Both the position numbers and the translations under genes were made by a program. Below the pieces are notes generated by a model, which was given only the letters and a program-made list of their open reading frames with translations, made no database searches and had not been told where the DNA came from. A stretch of 64,000 nt of DNA from Sambucus nigra (Eukaryota; Streptophyta; Magnoliopsida; Dipsacales; Adoxaceae). Where the stretch lies: contig OX422221.1 of the NCBI GenBank assembly GCA_949130495.1, forward strand, positions 475,869,159 through 475,933,158. The letters run 5' to 3'. This document shows positions 1 to 9,827 of the stretch, piece by piece. Position 1 is the stretch's first letter; each line of letters starts with the position of its first letter.

Positions 1-290
1 TCTAATTGCTTATACATGGAATAGGGGAGAATGTTAACACTCGCCCCTAAATCTATTAGCGCTCTCTCAATTCGATATTTCCCCGTGATGCAAGGAATGG
101 TCGGTGCACCCAGATCTTTGAATTTTGGTGGAAGGTCTCTTAACAGTACGGAACTGATGTTTTGTGTTAAACACACTTTTTTCTTTACCTTTAGCCTACG
201 TTTCACAGTGAGTAAGTCCTTAAGGACTTTAGCATAGGCGGGAATTTGCTTTATCGCATCGAGAATAGGTAAATTAATCTTTACTTACTT
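1..290 (-). pseudogene. Ty3/gypsy retropepsin relic (Athila-like element)
   Basis: Translation of the minus strand gives a gypsy aspartic protease segment. It runs from a typical pre-protease stretch (...AIKQIPAYAKVLKDL...) through GAPTIPC.ITGKYRIERALI to the active-site motif D-L-G-A-S (codons at 39-53), followed by VNILPYSMYKQL. This motif is standard for plant gypsy gag-pol polyproteins, which process themselves in virus-like particles. The reading frame holds stop codons near 280, and the rest of pol lies beyond the window edge. It is the downstream part of the same element as the gag at 1308-2100 and the LTR at 2245-3884. The domain is certain; the Athila assignment is inferred from the tRNA-Asp primer site. 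Confidence 0.85.
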
Positions 291-1307
291 CAGAACGTCT
301 AAAATATAGTCACTAGAGGTCTCCTTGGAGCGGGATACTAATCGTTGAGGGTATGGAGCAGTAACGGGAGGTTTCACAACTACCTCGGGCCTGACTGTGT
401 CGTCATTACCACTCTCTCTAAAGGTAACATCTTCGGCCTCTTTCGTTTCGGGAAAAATCTCCTTGTCATTTTGCTCATTGTGTGGTGACTAGTCAACTAC
501 TCTTCCACTACGTAGAATGGTTACCGCGCTATACTGCTCTTGATTAGAGTTGGAAGTAAAGCTCGCACTAGGTTGACCTTAGGGAGGTTTTTGGCCTTGG
601 GCCGAAAACTTACCCTTCTCTTAGATATTTAAAGAGGATTGCAACTTTGAAATGCTCGCATTTATCTCGGCAAACATTCGGGTGTTTTGAGCAATGGTTG
701 CTTGTTGGGATTGTATGAATTGATTTATCGAATCCTCGAAATTTCACCTCGGTGGGGTGATAAACGGCACGGGAGGTGGTGCTTACATATGTGGAGCTTG
801 TTAAAAGTGTGGAGGCGGTGGTGGAGGAGGGGAAACGTGTGAATGAGGATTCAACTCAATGTTTTGTTTCCCATAGCTAAACCCATGATGGTTTCTCTAA
901 TAAGGGTTGTACGAATTCCTATGAAGGACAATGAAATTTCCCTTAAATCCTCCTACATCTTCCACTTGCTCACGGAGCATGACTTTGTAGGAGGGTATCT
1001 TCGGGCATTCATCTGTTTAATGTCCCGCCAAAAAAATAGCACACACTCTCCTTCTTTTTGCTCGATTGTATCCTGGTATCTCTCTCGCCCGTAAATCGAC
1101 CACGTCGTCCACTTTTTTAACAAGTTGGTTTATTTGAAGTTGCATCCCGGGTTCTTTGTCCAAATGATAAAGTCCAGATGCAAAAGGAGTTCTGGGATTT
1201 TATCGAGCTCGATTTTGGGCATAATGATCGGATGTGTCCCACGCTTGGGTAGTCTCGACGACATACCTAAGGTGGGCCTCTGCATCGTTCTCGTTTAGCC
1301 CCAAAAA
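291..1307 (-). pseudogene. gag C-terminal / spacer region of the same gypsy element, decayed
   Basis: This lies between gag and protease of the Athila-like element. No long frame survives on the minus strand. Short low-complexity stretches (proline- and glycine-rich codons near 760-840) fit the linker usually found between gag and protease. I saw no zinc knuckle that I could defend. No host gene is visible here. Confidence 0.5.
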
Positions 1308-2100
1308 TTATCCCTCGCACATTCTTTCTACGAGTTGTTTAGAAGCTATGTGCATCCCTTGGGGGAAGAAAGATATGAGATGATACTTCTCAAAACCATG
1401 ATGTGGGCAAGTGTTAACTAACTTTTGGAAACACTCCCAACATCGATCAAATGGCTCATTTTCTTGTTGTTTAAACGTTTGAATTTGAGCTTTAATGGAG
1501 TTCGCTCGATGTTGGGGGAAGAATTTCAGAAGAAACTTAGATTGCATATCTCTCCACGATCCAATTGAGTTCAGTGATAAAGACCATATCCAGGTCTTAG
1601 CTTTGTCCTTTAAAGTGAAAGGGAAAAGTTGTAGGCGAACGACGTCTTGAGTGTAAGCTTGATTGCTAAACGTGTCGCACTCCTATTCGAACTCACGGAT
1701 GTGGAAATAAGGCTTTTCCGAATCCATGCCATGAAATATGGGAAGAACCCATTGCGAAAATGAAATTGTCCCGCATTGTACAGAAGTAGAATGCATCCCG
1801 GAGTGACGGTTCGCCCGGGATATAAGAGCTCTCTCATGGGAAGATATGGCATCTCACCCTACCCCGTACCAAAACTAGCGTTGTCCGACATAGCTCTCTC
1901 TCCAAAAGACTCGAAGTCCTCACTCGACACCCTAGAAGTATGACTCGTGATGGAGTTGGGTGGTGTAGGAGGTGGAACCCAAAATTGCGGAGCGTTAGGA
2001 GTGTGTGGACTATCGGGACGTACTCTACTATCATATTCTCGTGAATGCGGGTAGGAGTGGCTTGAGGAGTTTGTAACAGATTTTGCATGAAAGGACTTAA
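1308..2100 (-). pseudogene. Ty3/gypsy gag relic
   Basis: The minus-strand frame at 1547-1308 carries the classic plant gypsy gag signature: KFLLKFFPQHRANSIKAQI, then the CWECFQKLVNTCPHHGFEKYHLI block, ending with a QLVERMCEG-like segment. Upstream frames (1852-1610 and 2088-1834) add the gag N-terminal region, but in different frames, so the gene is broken by frameshifts and stops. Gag forms the capsid of the retrotransposon particle. Order and orientation match the protease (left) and the primer-binding site (right, 2221-2238). Confidence 0.85.
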
Positions 2101-2220
2101 GAGATGTTATATATTTTTTTTGCTTTTTACTTTTTAATTTTTTTGGATTTTTGATTTTATGATTTTTTTTGCGGTTTTGTAAGAATTAAAGTCAAAATTT
2201 TAACCTAAAAGTCTACCTAG

Positions 2221-2238
2221 TCCCCGACAACGACGTCA
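2221..2238 (-). other. Primer-binding site for tRNA-Asp (degenerate)
   Basis: The plus strand reads TCCCCGACAACGACGTCA. The 3' end of plant tRNA-Asp(GTC) with CCA reads TCCCCGGCAACGGCGCCA, so 15 of 18 positions match. The three differences are G-to-A or C-to-T transitions. Six bases separate it from the LTR end, with the AAGTTTT spacer typical of Athila-type elements. Confidence 0.85.
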
Positions 2239-2244
2239 AAAACT

Positions 2245-3884
2245 TGACGCGACTTAAAAAATGTTTCTAGTTCTTGCTTATTTAAACTCAAGTGTAAGCC
2301 GATCGCTCAGGTAATAATCCGATAAATACGGGTATCGTACACAGGGACTAAGACGAAGAATCGTGACAACGAATAGGATTGTCGTTTAACCCTACGAATG
2401 ACTAGAAAAATAAAGGAAAAGATGATGATTTTGGAATCACACCTATCGACTAATGCAATTTGAATTAAATTAATAACTAACTATACATGCAAGAAGAACT
2501 AAATTAAACTTTAAATATATGAGAGAAAATGCAGTTAGGGTACACTCCCCCGAACCATCGGTGTTTACAGAGAACATAAAAGCTTCAAAAGATAATTCTT
2601 CAATCAAAGAGACATCAAATACTCCCTAAGCATTCGACATATGAGGGCTAAATGAAGCACAATATCAAATCAAAAATTGTATTTGACGAGGATGAGAAGT
2701 TATCAAAACGCTAATTGCACCTTTAAATATTCCGGTTACCTAGGACAAACAGAATTAAAAGACCTACAATTTGTATCATGATAAAGTTCAAACCTTTGAA
2801 TGAGGGATTACTTTTTATTCACTTTTAAATCCATATATGTTACCTAGGTTGGGTTCATGTACCCCAACCTACTAAAAACTTGGTCGGACATGGTGTAAAT
2901 ACGACTAAACATGAAATCTATGTTGCATGAAATCATTCTTGCGCTAAAAGTGTGATCAAACATGAGAAAGAGACTTCTAACTAAGAAATAAATGGTTCAC
3001 AAACCAAAAAGATGAGAGAAATTGAAAGCAATAAAGGAACTATACTTGTATTGATGAAAACCCTTGAATTCTATGGTAAAAGATGAATAATTGTTAAACA
3101 ATGTTAATACTAGGATTCTTGCCTTCAAGAAGCTCTCAAAACCATGTAAAAACTAACTCTTATAATGTCTAGTCTTACAATAGAATATAACTCTCACATT
3201 TAATTAAGTGTTTGCAACATGCACAACTCTAATTTTAAGGAATAAAAAATGCAGATTTCGCCACGCCGAATCGGTTAAAAAAAATTCTTCTTTACTGGGT
3301 GAGTCGGTTCACTTATTACAGTGTGCCGAACCGGTTCTGAGTCTTGATCATCGGTTCGGGTTGCCTTTTCCAGTTTACCAAACCAGTCCCCTTATTTTTC
3401 CATCGGTTCGATTTACCCTTTCCAGTTTGGGGAACCGGTTCTACTTCATTTGTATCGATTCGGTTCTCTGGAAATTTTTTTATTTCATTTTTTCTTTGAT
3501 TTCTTCTTAACCTTTAAGCTTCATAACTTTGCAACCGGGAATCGGATTTGGATGTTGATTCTTCCTACGCGCTTGTGGACTCAAGGTTTTTGACTTCTTT
3601 TGAGGTTTCGCATCCGAATTCCTGATGTACAATTACTGTTTTTCCCCTTGACTTTCCTTCTTTTCAATCTTTCTTGATTTTGAGTTTTCTCTTTTCTTCA
3701 CTTGCATAAATACCTGCAAAATGTAAGAGAAATACCTGAAACTCGATGCACTAGATAAAAGATGTCAGTAGCAAGGTAATGAGATAAATAAACTCAAATT
3801 ACACCAAACGGGATAATAAAAGCCTATAAATTATGTGGATAAATATGAAGAATTTATGCCTAATCACTCGCATAGTCCGCATCA
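2245..3884 (-). repeat. 5' LTR of the Athila-like gypsy element (1,640 bp)
   Basis: Read on the minus strand it starts TGATGCGG at 3884 and ends CA at 2246-2245, next to the tRNA-Asp primer site. The start interrupts a copia reverse transcriptase reading frame exactly at 3885, so the right boundary is well fixed. The internal region lies to the left and the other LTR is outside the window; the expected 5-bp target duplicate GTAAA (3885-3889) should recur beyond its far end. The 3270-3470 stretch holds several copies of a CCGAACCGGTTC-like palindrome. No gene seen. Confidence 0.8.
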
Positions 3885-4978
3885 GTAAAACATGGGAGAC
3901 GGACTACCTGAAGCATAAAACAAACCAAGACCTGGACATGGCTTGAGATATCTCAAAATGTGGTAGACAAAATCCAAGTGTGTAATGCATGGAGCATGAA
4001 TAAACTGACTAATCATACTCACTACAAATGTCAAATCTGGCCTGGTGTTGGTCAAGTAAATAAGATGACCAACCAATCTTTGATAAAATGAAGGATTAGG
4101 AATCAAATCATTCGTTTTTGCCGAAATGTTTAGGTTAGGGTCCATTGGGGTAGAAGTTGGACGACAACCTAACATCTTGGTATCCTAAAGAGGATCCAAA
4201 GCGTACTTACGCTAAGATAAAAAGATCCCACGTTAGACCAAGCCACTTTAATACCAAGAAAATAATGAATAGGACCTAAGTCTTTCACATCAAACACTTT
4301 CCCTAAATCCATATCCACTCATGCAATTCCATCGGCATCATCACCCGTAATAGTATCATCAACATTAATCAACAAAATGATGAATCTACTATCGGGCTGA
4401 CGACAAATAACGCACGTATAATTGGAATGGTTCCATATAAACCCCATGAATATAACAACCTCACTAAATCTTCTTAACCATACTTGAGGTGATTTCTTCG
4501 GGCCATAATGAGACTTCCGAAGACAACTCACTTCTCCGGTATACTCCCCCTCAACCCAAAAATCTGGCAGAGGGTCCATATAGATGGTCTTAGAGAGATA
4601 GACATTATTGATGTCTAAATGATGTAGAGGACAAGAGTGAGAAGCCACAAGAGAGATCAATAATCGTACGGAAGTAAGCTTGGCCACAGGGACAAATGTA
4701 GCACCAAAATCCTTCCCATGAATTTGTTGAAATACATTAGCTACCAACCGTGTCTTATAGCGATCAATAGAGCCATCGACTGAATGTTTCACATTGAAGA
4801 CGCATTTACATCCAACGGTCCTCTCCCCGACACGTAGAGAAACAAGGTCCCACGTACCATTTTGGCCTAAAGCATCCATTTCCACTTTAATTGCCTCCAC
4901 CCATTTAGGATTTTGGAGAGCCTCAGCCACTGATCGAGGAATGGAGATGGAGTCAAGTTGGTCCAGAAAAGCTCGATA
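3885..4978 (-). pseudogene. Ty1/copia reverse transcriptase relic
   Basis: Minus-strand frames 4978-4319 and 4175-3885 read the copia reverse transcriptase (RVT_2) from its N-terminal block (SISIPRSVAEALQNPKWVEA, NGTWDLV, DGSIDRYKTRLVA) to the catalytic region, where the usual YVDD appears as N-V-D-D with TITGDD after it. The C-terminal part (STPMDPNL, YQRLVGHLIYLTNTRPDL) follows in another frame after decayed sequence at 4176-4318. RNase H is missing because the gypsy LTR cuts in at 3884. Integrase of the same element resumes right of the insertion at 4979-6526. Not functional. Confidence 0.9.
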
Positions 4979-6526
4979 TGGATCTAAAAGTGTTGTTGGG
5001 CGAAAGCTCCCAAATTTCAAACTTCAAATTATAAGATGGCTCAATGATATACCAAAATTTATATTTCTTTTAAATTTAGCAATTAAAAACTCAAATATTA
5101 TTTTCTTTCAAAAAATAATTTTAAAGTAAAATTAAACTAAACACGCATTTTTAATTTCCACTTAAAAAATCTAATTCAATTCAAGTTATAAAAACCAAGC
5201 ATGAATATTATCTAATTAAATTAATGCCGACTTGAATAAAATTAAATTAAACTTAACCCAAAATTAAACTTGCACCAAATTAAGCATGAATTGTGAATTA
5301 AACCAATTTTTATCTTGATTAACCTAGCATACATCTAAGTGATATTTTGCAAGATAAAAAATAAATCACAAACACACTACGCCGGGATGTACGAGGAAAA
5401 CCCATAACGAAAAAAACCTTAGATGGCCCTACCTACAAGTCCACTAAGTATGGTTTTACAAAGACAAGATAAAAGACTTACAACACATGACTTGACTCCG
5501 TCCAAGCCTCGACGCTTCTTCTTGCACCCACCTCCGCCTAGTCGACAACTCCAAAGTCCATCGGAATCTTAGAATCCACTACCGTCAACCCACACACGGT
5601 GCCTTTCACCGTATGAGCACGCCGCAGCAAAAACGATCTCCTTTTGGGGTAGAGAAGGAACCCAAACTTTCTCCTTTGATGGGTAGAGAATAAAACCCAG
5701 TGCCAAATAAGATCTCACAATAAATAAGATATATTGAGGAACTTGGATCTTAAACAAACAAACATTGGGTGTAAAACACTTGGTTTTGTTCTAAAGATTA
5801 AACATTTTTAACACAAAACCAAGGAGACTTTTTCTTGGAAGAATTTAGCTCTCAACTCCCATTAGAAATGATTAAAAAAAGTTCTGTTGAAAAAGGTAGC
5901 CCAGAAGTGTATAGAAACTGTTTAAAAACGAAGTGGGGGAAAGTGGGTGTTTTTTTAACAGAAACTGCCAAAACTGACGAAATGTCGTTCGAATGACACT
6001 TGAAAGTCGTTCAGACGACCATGTTCAAATGAGATTACAAACGAGATTTCAGAAATATTTTCGTTCGATATTTCGTTCGAACCAAATATATAACCGAGAA
6101 AACAGGTGATATCTCGAAACATGCCGTTAGAAGTTCATGCGAACAACCTAGCAAACTCGTTCGAACGAGATGCACAGTTCGTTCGAACGACTTTACAGAA
6201 AACCCAATTTTTCATTTTAAGCCCAAAACTTTTATAAAAAGATCTAAAATGATTTTCTGAGAAAAATAAAGTCATTAAAAAATATTTTCTAAAATACACC
6301 CAAAATAAAATTTTCAAGGTCCTAAATATATATAATTGCATTCATACCTATGAGACCTTGGAATGATGAAATGTTGATGACGCGAAACATGCCACTAGAA
6401 ACCGACAATGATATCAACTTTAATATCTGGGCCGCTGCGTCTTCAACTCTTCAAACGTCATAGGGTTGAGATACAACCAAAATCTATCCTATGACTCAAT
6501 GAGTTTTGTCCGAAATTAAGCCAACA
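4979..6526 (-). mobile_element. LTR-like insertion (probable solo LTR, 1,548 bp) inside the copia relic
   Basis: Copia coding sequence stops at 6527 (…NHPIT, HVSYDSL… FQSSQFI) and resumes at 4978 (YRAFLDQLDSIS…), so the stretch between is extra. On the minus strand it begins TGTTGG (6526) and ends GATCCA (4979), the TG…CA ends of an LTR. Flanks are CGATA and GTATA, at best a decayed 5-bp duplication. It has a typical LTR poly(A)-region phrase (ATGGGTTTTCCTCGTACATC on the minus strand near 5405-5386) and a cluster of TTCGTTCGAACGA palindromes at 5970-6190. A tRNA-Met-primer-like string near 5036-5056 leaves open that this is an LTR plus a short internal remnant. Confidence 0.6.
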
Positions 6527-7362
6527 GTATAAATTGACTCGATTGGAAATTTTTCCTTACAAAAAGACTATCATAGGAAACATGTTAGGTAATAGGATGA
6601 TTAAAACCACCAACAAAACATAGCGAGAAGGGTGACGCTTAATACGAGAAGGAAAATCATAAGTAGGAGGTGGTAAAGAGGAGGGAGTACCCAAATCTGG
6701 AGAAGGAGGTGGCAGAGGCGCTCGAGGGCGACGAGAGTATACTTATAAGGAGGGTTCGGAAGGTGCGGGAGGAACCTCACCAAATATAGGAATATGGCAG
6801 GAAAATGATGAAGCTTCACTCTCGTGAGAAGGTGAGTCAATCATATCCTCAAGGGATAAGGAGTCAAGAGCCTGCAAAGTACTCACCACCTTATACAACA
6901 GGACATTCTCATGAAAAGTAACATCAAGAGAGTGATACATGTGTTTTGATATCGGATCATAGCACCAATACCCCTTAGACATAGAGGAGTACCCACAAAA
7001 TACACCGAATATATTTATCATCAAGTTTGGTTCGAGAGGAACTACGATCATGAACAAAACAAGTACACCCCAACCCACGACGCCGAATGTGGAATAAAGT
7101 GTTATCGACTTGAAAGCACTGGAGAGACACCTTCCCCCTCAAAACCCGACTCGAGGTACAATTTATGATAAAATTGGAGGTAAAGACAACAATATATCAA
7201 TAGAATTTGAGGGCCTTCATACCACCCAACAAGAATCGAACTACTCCCATTAGGTGACGATTTTCAAGTTCCACCACCCCATTTTGTTCGGGGGTATATG
7301 GGCAAGTGAGTTGATGTAATATCCCTTTTTGATTAAGTTGAGATCTAAACTCGTTAAAAACA
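6527..7362 (-). pseudogene. Ty1/copia integrase C-terminal relic
   Basis: Minus-strand frames give the second half of the integrase core (EYVFNEFRSQLNQKGILHQ, CPYTPEQNGVVELENRHL, the region with the third catalytic acidic residue) at 7406-7197. The C-terminal region with the copia motif GYSSMSKGYWCYDPIS, then HSLDVTFHENV, is at 7078-6743. The linker to reverse transcriptase (PPPPSPDLG…) runs to 6527. Several frameshifts separate the pieces. Part of the same element as 3885-4978 and 7957-8760. Confidence 0.9.
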
Positions 7363-7368
7363 TACTCA

Positions 7369-7950
7369 TTTATGTGTTTTGGCTGAATCCAATCGGATCG
7401 GATCAAATCAGAAAATGCCTCTTCAAAAAAAAAAAAAAATTCTCGAAAATAAAATAATTATTCCGATTTTCGATTCGATTTTTTTTTTTTTTGAAAAATT
7501 AAAAAAAATCGAATTCGGAGAAATCAAAAAATCGAAAAAAATAAGAAATTCATCAAATAGATTAAAAATTCAGAAATTTCAAAAAAATAAATTTAGGATT
7601 TTTATTACTCAAAATTCTTATTTTAAAGAAGCAAAGAAAATGGTTTAACCTAACATGCATATACAAGAGGATTTGACCCATTTTTTTATTTGTCTAGAAG
7701 TTAGAAGGATACTTCTTTTATAGAGCAATACTTTGGAGCCCTCAACCTCTCCCAACCGATGTTGGATATGGGAAAATTTCAAAAAATCGAAAATAATTTT
7801 AAAAAATAGAATCGGCATAGTTTCGAAAAAATCAGAAAATCGAAAATTCAGAAGAAGAAAAAATCGAAAATCGAAAATCAGCAAACTAAAATTTCATTAC
7901 AAATTCGAAAAAAATTGAATCGAAAATTCGAAAAAAAAAAAACACAACCC
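7369..7950. mobile_element. 582-bp A/T-rich insertion in the copia integrase, flanked by TACTCA
   Basis: The integrase reading breaks after …VVRNIRFDNGRE (right side) and restarts at EYVFNEF (left side). At both junctions the plus strand has TACTCA (7363-7368 and 7951-7956), so this is a clean insertion with a 5-6 bp target duplication. The ends share an inverted TGTGTTTT. The body is full of short TCGAAAA/TTTTCGA strings, resembling non-autonomous hAT-like plant elements with subterminal repeats, but an 8-bp duplication is not clear, so the superfamily stays open. No coding capacity seen; long frames here are low-complexity artefacts. Confidence 0.6.
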
Positions 7951-7956
7951 TACTCA

Positions 7957-8350
7957 CGTCCATTATCGAACCGGATATTACGAACCACCGTCTTAAATTA
8001 AGTTTTAATCATTTGGAGAAATTGAACAACCAAGAGTAGGACTTCAGATTTACTATAGATACATCCAGGTACCCTGAGAATAATCATCAATAAAAGTCAC
8101 ATAATAGCGATGACCAGAAAATCTAGTAACAAGGGATGACCGCCACACATTAGAATAAATTAAATCAAACATACTAGGAGCACTACTCATGTGGAATATA
8201 ACTAGTCCTAGTATGCTTGGAGAGCTCACATACTTCACTTAAGAATTTTTTGTCCTTGCACGCATTCGAAAGAAAAGGAATAACAAACATAAGTATTGAA
8301 AATTGGCATGCCCTAGGCGAGCATGCCACAGGTCTGGAGGGTAACGCCAT
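7957..8350 (-). pseudogene. Ty1/copia integrase N-terminal relic (HHCC region and first catalytic block)
   Basis: Minus strand gives FDLIYSNVWRSSLVT (family form: FDLIHSDVWGPS), then GHRYYVTFIDDYS and further to FKTVVRNIRFDNGRE. The first catalytic Asp of the family (the D of HSD) is replaced by Asn here, while the D of DNG is present. Upstream sequence to 8350 matches the zinc-binding pre-integrase region only in fragments (NTYVCYSFS, ECVQGQKIL). Stops occur throughout. The insertion at 7369-7950 splits the core directly after DNGRE. Confidence 0.85.
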
Positions 8351-8439
8351 AAGAAATGGAAATTGGACAAAATGAAAGCATTGAGATTAAAGGTGGGAGA
8401 TTACGGTGGTGGAGATCCCCTAAAATAATACAACCCATC

Positions 8440-8760
8440 GCGCTCATAGCCCCCGCCAATAATCCTCTTCAAACTCAAATCTTGCAAAAGACAATGGGTA
8501 GAAAAAAAAACATAACGCAATTGAAATTTTTGGCAAGTTGAATAACAGACAAGAGATTAAAAGAAAAGTTAAGGAAATGTGAAAACGAGGAAAGAGTAAT
8601 ATAAGGGTATAAACAAACTTCTCCCTTGCTATGAATACGTGTACGAAAGTCATCCGCAATACGCATGTATTGACAAATAGGAACGGTGGATGAGGAAAGA
8701 AGATAAGACTCTCTTGTCATGTGATCAGTGGCTCTGAAATCCAGAATCCAAGTGGGCTTT
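8440..8760 (-). pseudogene. Ty1/copia protease relic with lost active site
   Basis: Minus strand reads PTWILDFRATDHMTRESYLL, then later FNLLSVIQLAKNFNCVMFF. The copia retropepsin motif in this place is WILDSGATDHMT, so the D-S-G triad has become D-F-R: the catalytic Asp stays but Ser-Gly is gone. Order protease - integrase - reverse transcriptase on one strand is the copia order. Confidence 0.85.
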
Positions 8761-9490
8761 GCAGTCTAAGCATGAAAAGTGGAAGGGGCACCTCAAGTAA
8801 TAGTGACACTGGCACTGAGAGAATAATCGATAACCGGCGAAGTAATCACATGGGGACAAGAAGTGTCAACACCTCTGGCCATGCTAAGAACTGGACGGTG
8901 ATGACAAACTATCTCCCTATCACCACAACGAGATCCAAAAGTAAAAGTACACCCATTTAAGAGGAGAGTTGTAGCCAATTGAGTTGATATACATTTTTTT
9001 CAATGAAAAAACATCTTTGTCAATACCCGAATAACCCATAATAACTCAAAAAGTGCCCAAAAATTGAAGAAACAACAATATGAAATTCTTGAAGGGCAAA
9101 TTTGTACTAAAAACAACAAGAACTCACCAACAATTATTGGAGAATCATCAAAAATATGTTGCAAGTATCAATAAACTACCACTCAAATGGCCGAAAACAT
9201 GGCAAAATATCCAAAAGAACACTGTCGAACAACCCCGACAACCCTAACAATAAAAATAACATCTCCTTACTCCATAGAGAATACCAACAAACCCTAAAAA
9301 TGGTGAAGAATTAGGGGATGGCCCTAAAACAAAGAAGAAAAGAGGCTACAATAAAAAAAAAATGGCTCAAAAAACACCCAATTAGAACATCGATGAACAG
9401 TAACTGTGAACATTAATTAGGGTTGTGGTTGGGGAGAAAAGATATATGGAGAGATTTTATTTTGGCTATGATACACAACAGGGTGGAATA
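8761..9490 (-). pseudogene. Copia gag region, strongly decayed, with a possible tRNA-Met primer site
   Basis: Nothing with clear gag similarity is left; the sequence is A-rich and without frames. At 9465-9476 the plus strand reads GCTATGATACAC, close to GCTCTGATACCA (complement of the tRNA-Met primer site). This would place the 5' LTR of the copia element just to the right, at about 9480-9670, but I could not find its outer end. Confidence 0.4.
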
Positions 9491-9728
9491 TATGCCCAAA
9501 CCCAATACAAGTGAAGATATATTTGCCCTTTTCGCTGTATATATCGAATGGAGTTCAAAACAAAAGTAGTGTCCGTTTCAAACACTCTTTACAAATTGTT
9601 CTTTAGAGGAAGGCACCCCATGTTTGTAACGGGCAAATAGCGATTCATTTACAACGAGATTACATACATTTAACATCATCATAATTGACATCGATGAGTG
9701 TTGGGGAATTTAGAGACTAATGCTGAAA
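9491..9728 (-). other. 3' UTR / downstream region of the 27.8-kb gene
   Basis: Between the stop codon of the host gene (9729-9731) and the copia relic. It probably includes the 3' UTR; no strong AATAAA signal was found (the nearest is an AATGAA-like string on the minus strand near 9644). The right end of the copia LTR may lie in this stretch. Confidence 0.35.
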
Positions 9729-9827
9729 CTATATGCTAACCATGGAATATGTCTGAAACAAGTAGGATAGGATCTTTTTGTAATCACCAATTTGAGTACC
9801 AGTGTTGGGATCAATAATGTAAGGTAC
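9729..9827 (-). CDS. Exon 10 (terminal): end of second thioredoxin-fold domain
   Basis: Acceptor TTTTGTAG then [10 protein letters not shown] (the cis-Pro loop), [20 protein letters not shown] and a TAG stop. 99 bp, 33 codons in phase. Confidence 0.9.
   Translation of the reverse strand, partial: VPYIIDPNTGTQIGDYKKILSYLFQTYSMVSI

Noticed and set aside
3208..3510. 100-codon plus-strand frame
   Set aside because: Lies wholly inside the Athila-like LTR; it is created by the palindromic CCGAACCGG repeats and resembles no protein.
5036..5056. tRNA-Met primer site proving a complete second copia element
   Set aside because: The match (TGGTATATCATTGAGCC) has an insertion and lies before the apparent LTR end at 4979; kept only as an alternative reading.
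4794..5129. 111-codon plus-strand frame
   Set aside because: Antisense shadow of the copia reverse transcriptase start and LTR end.
7379..7918. Lysine-rich frames in the A/T-rich insertion
   Set aside because: Low-complexity AAAATCG repeats give long frames by chance; no domain.
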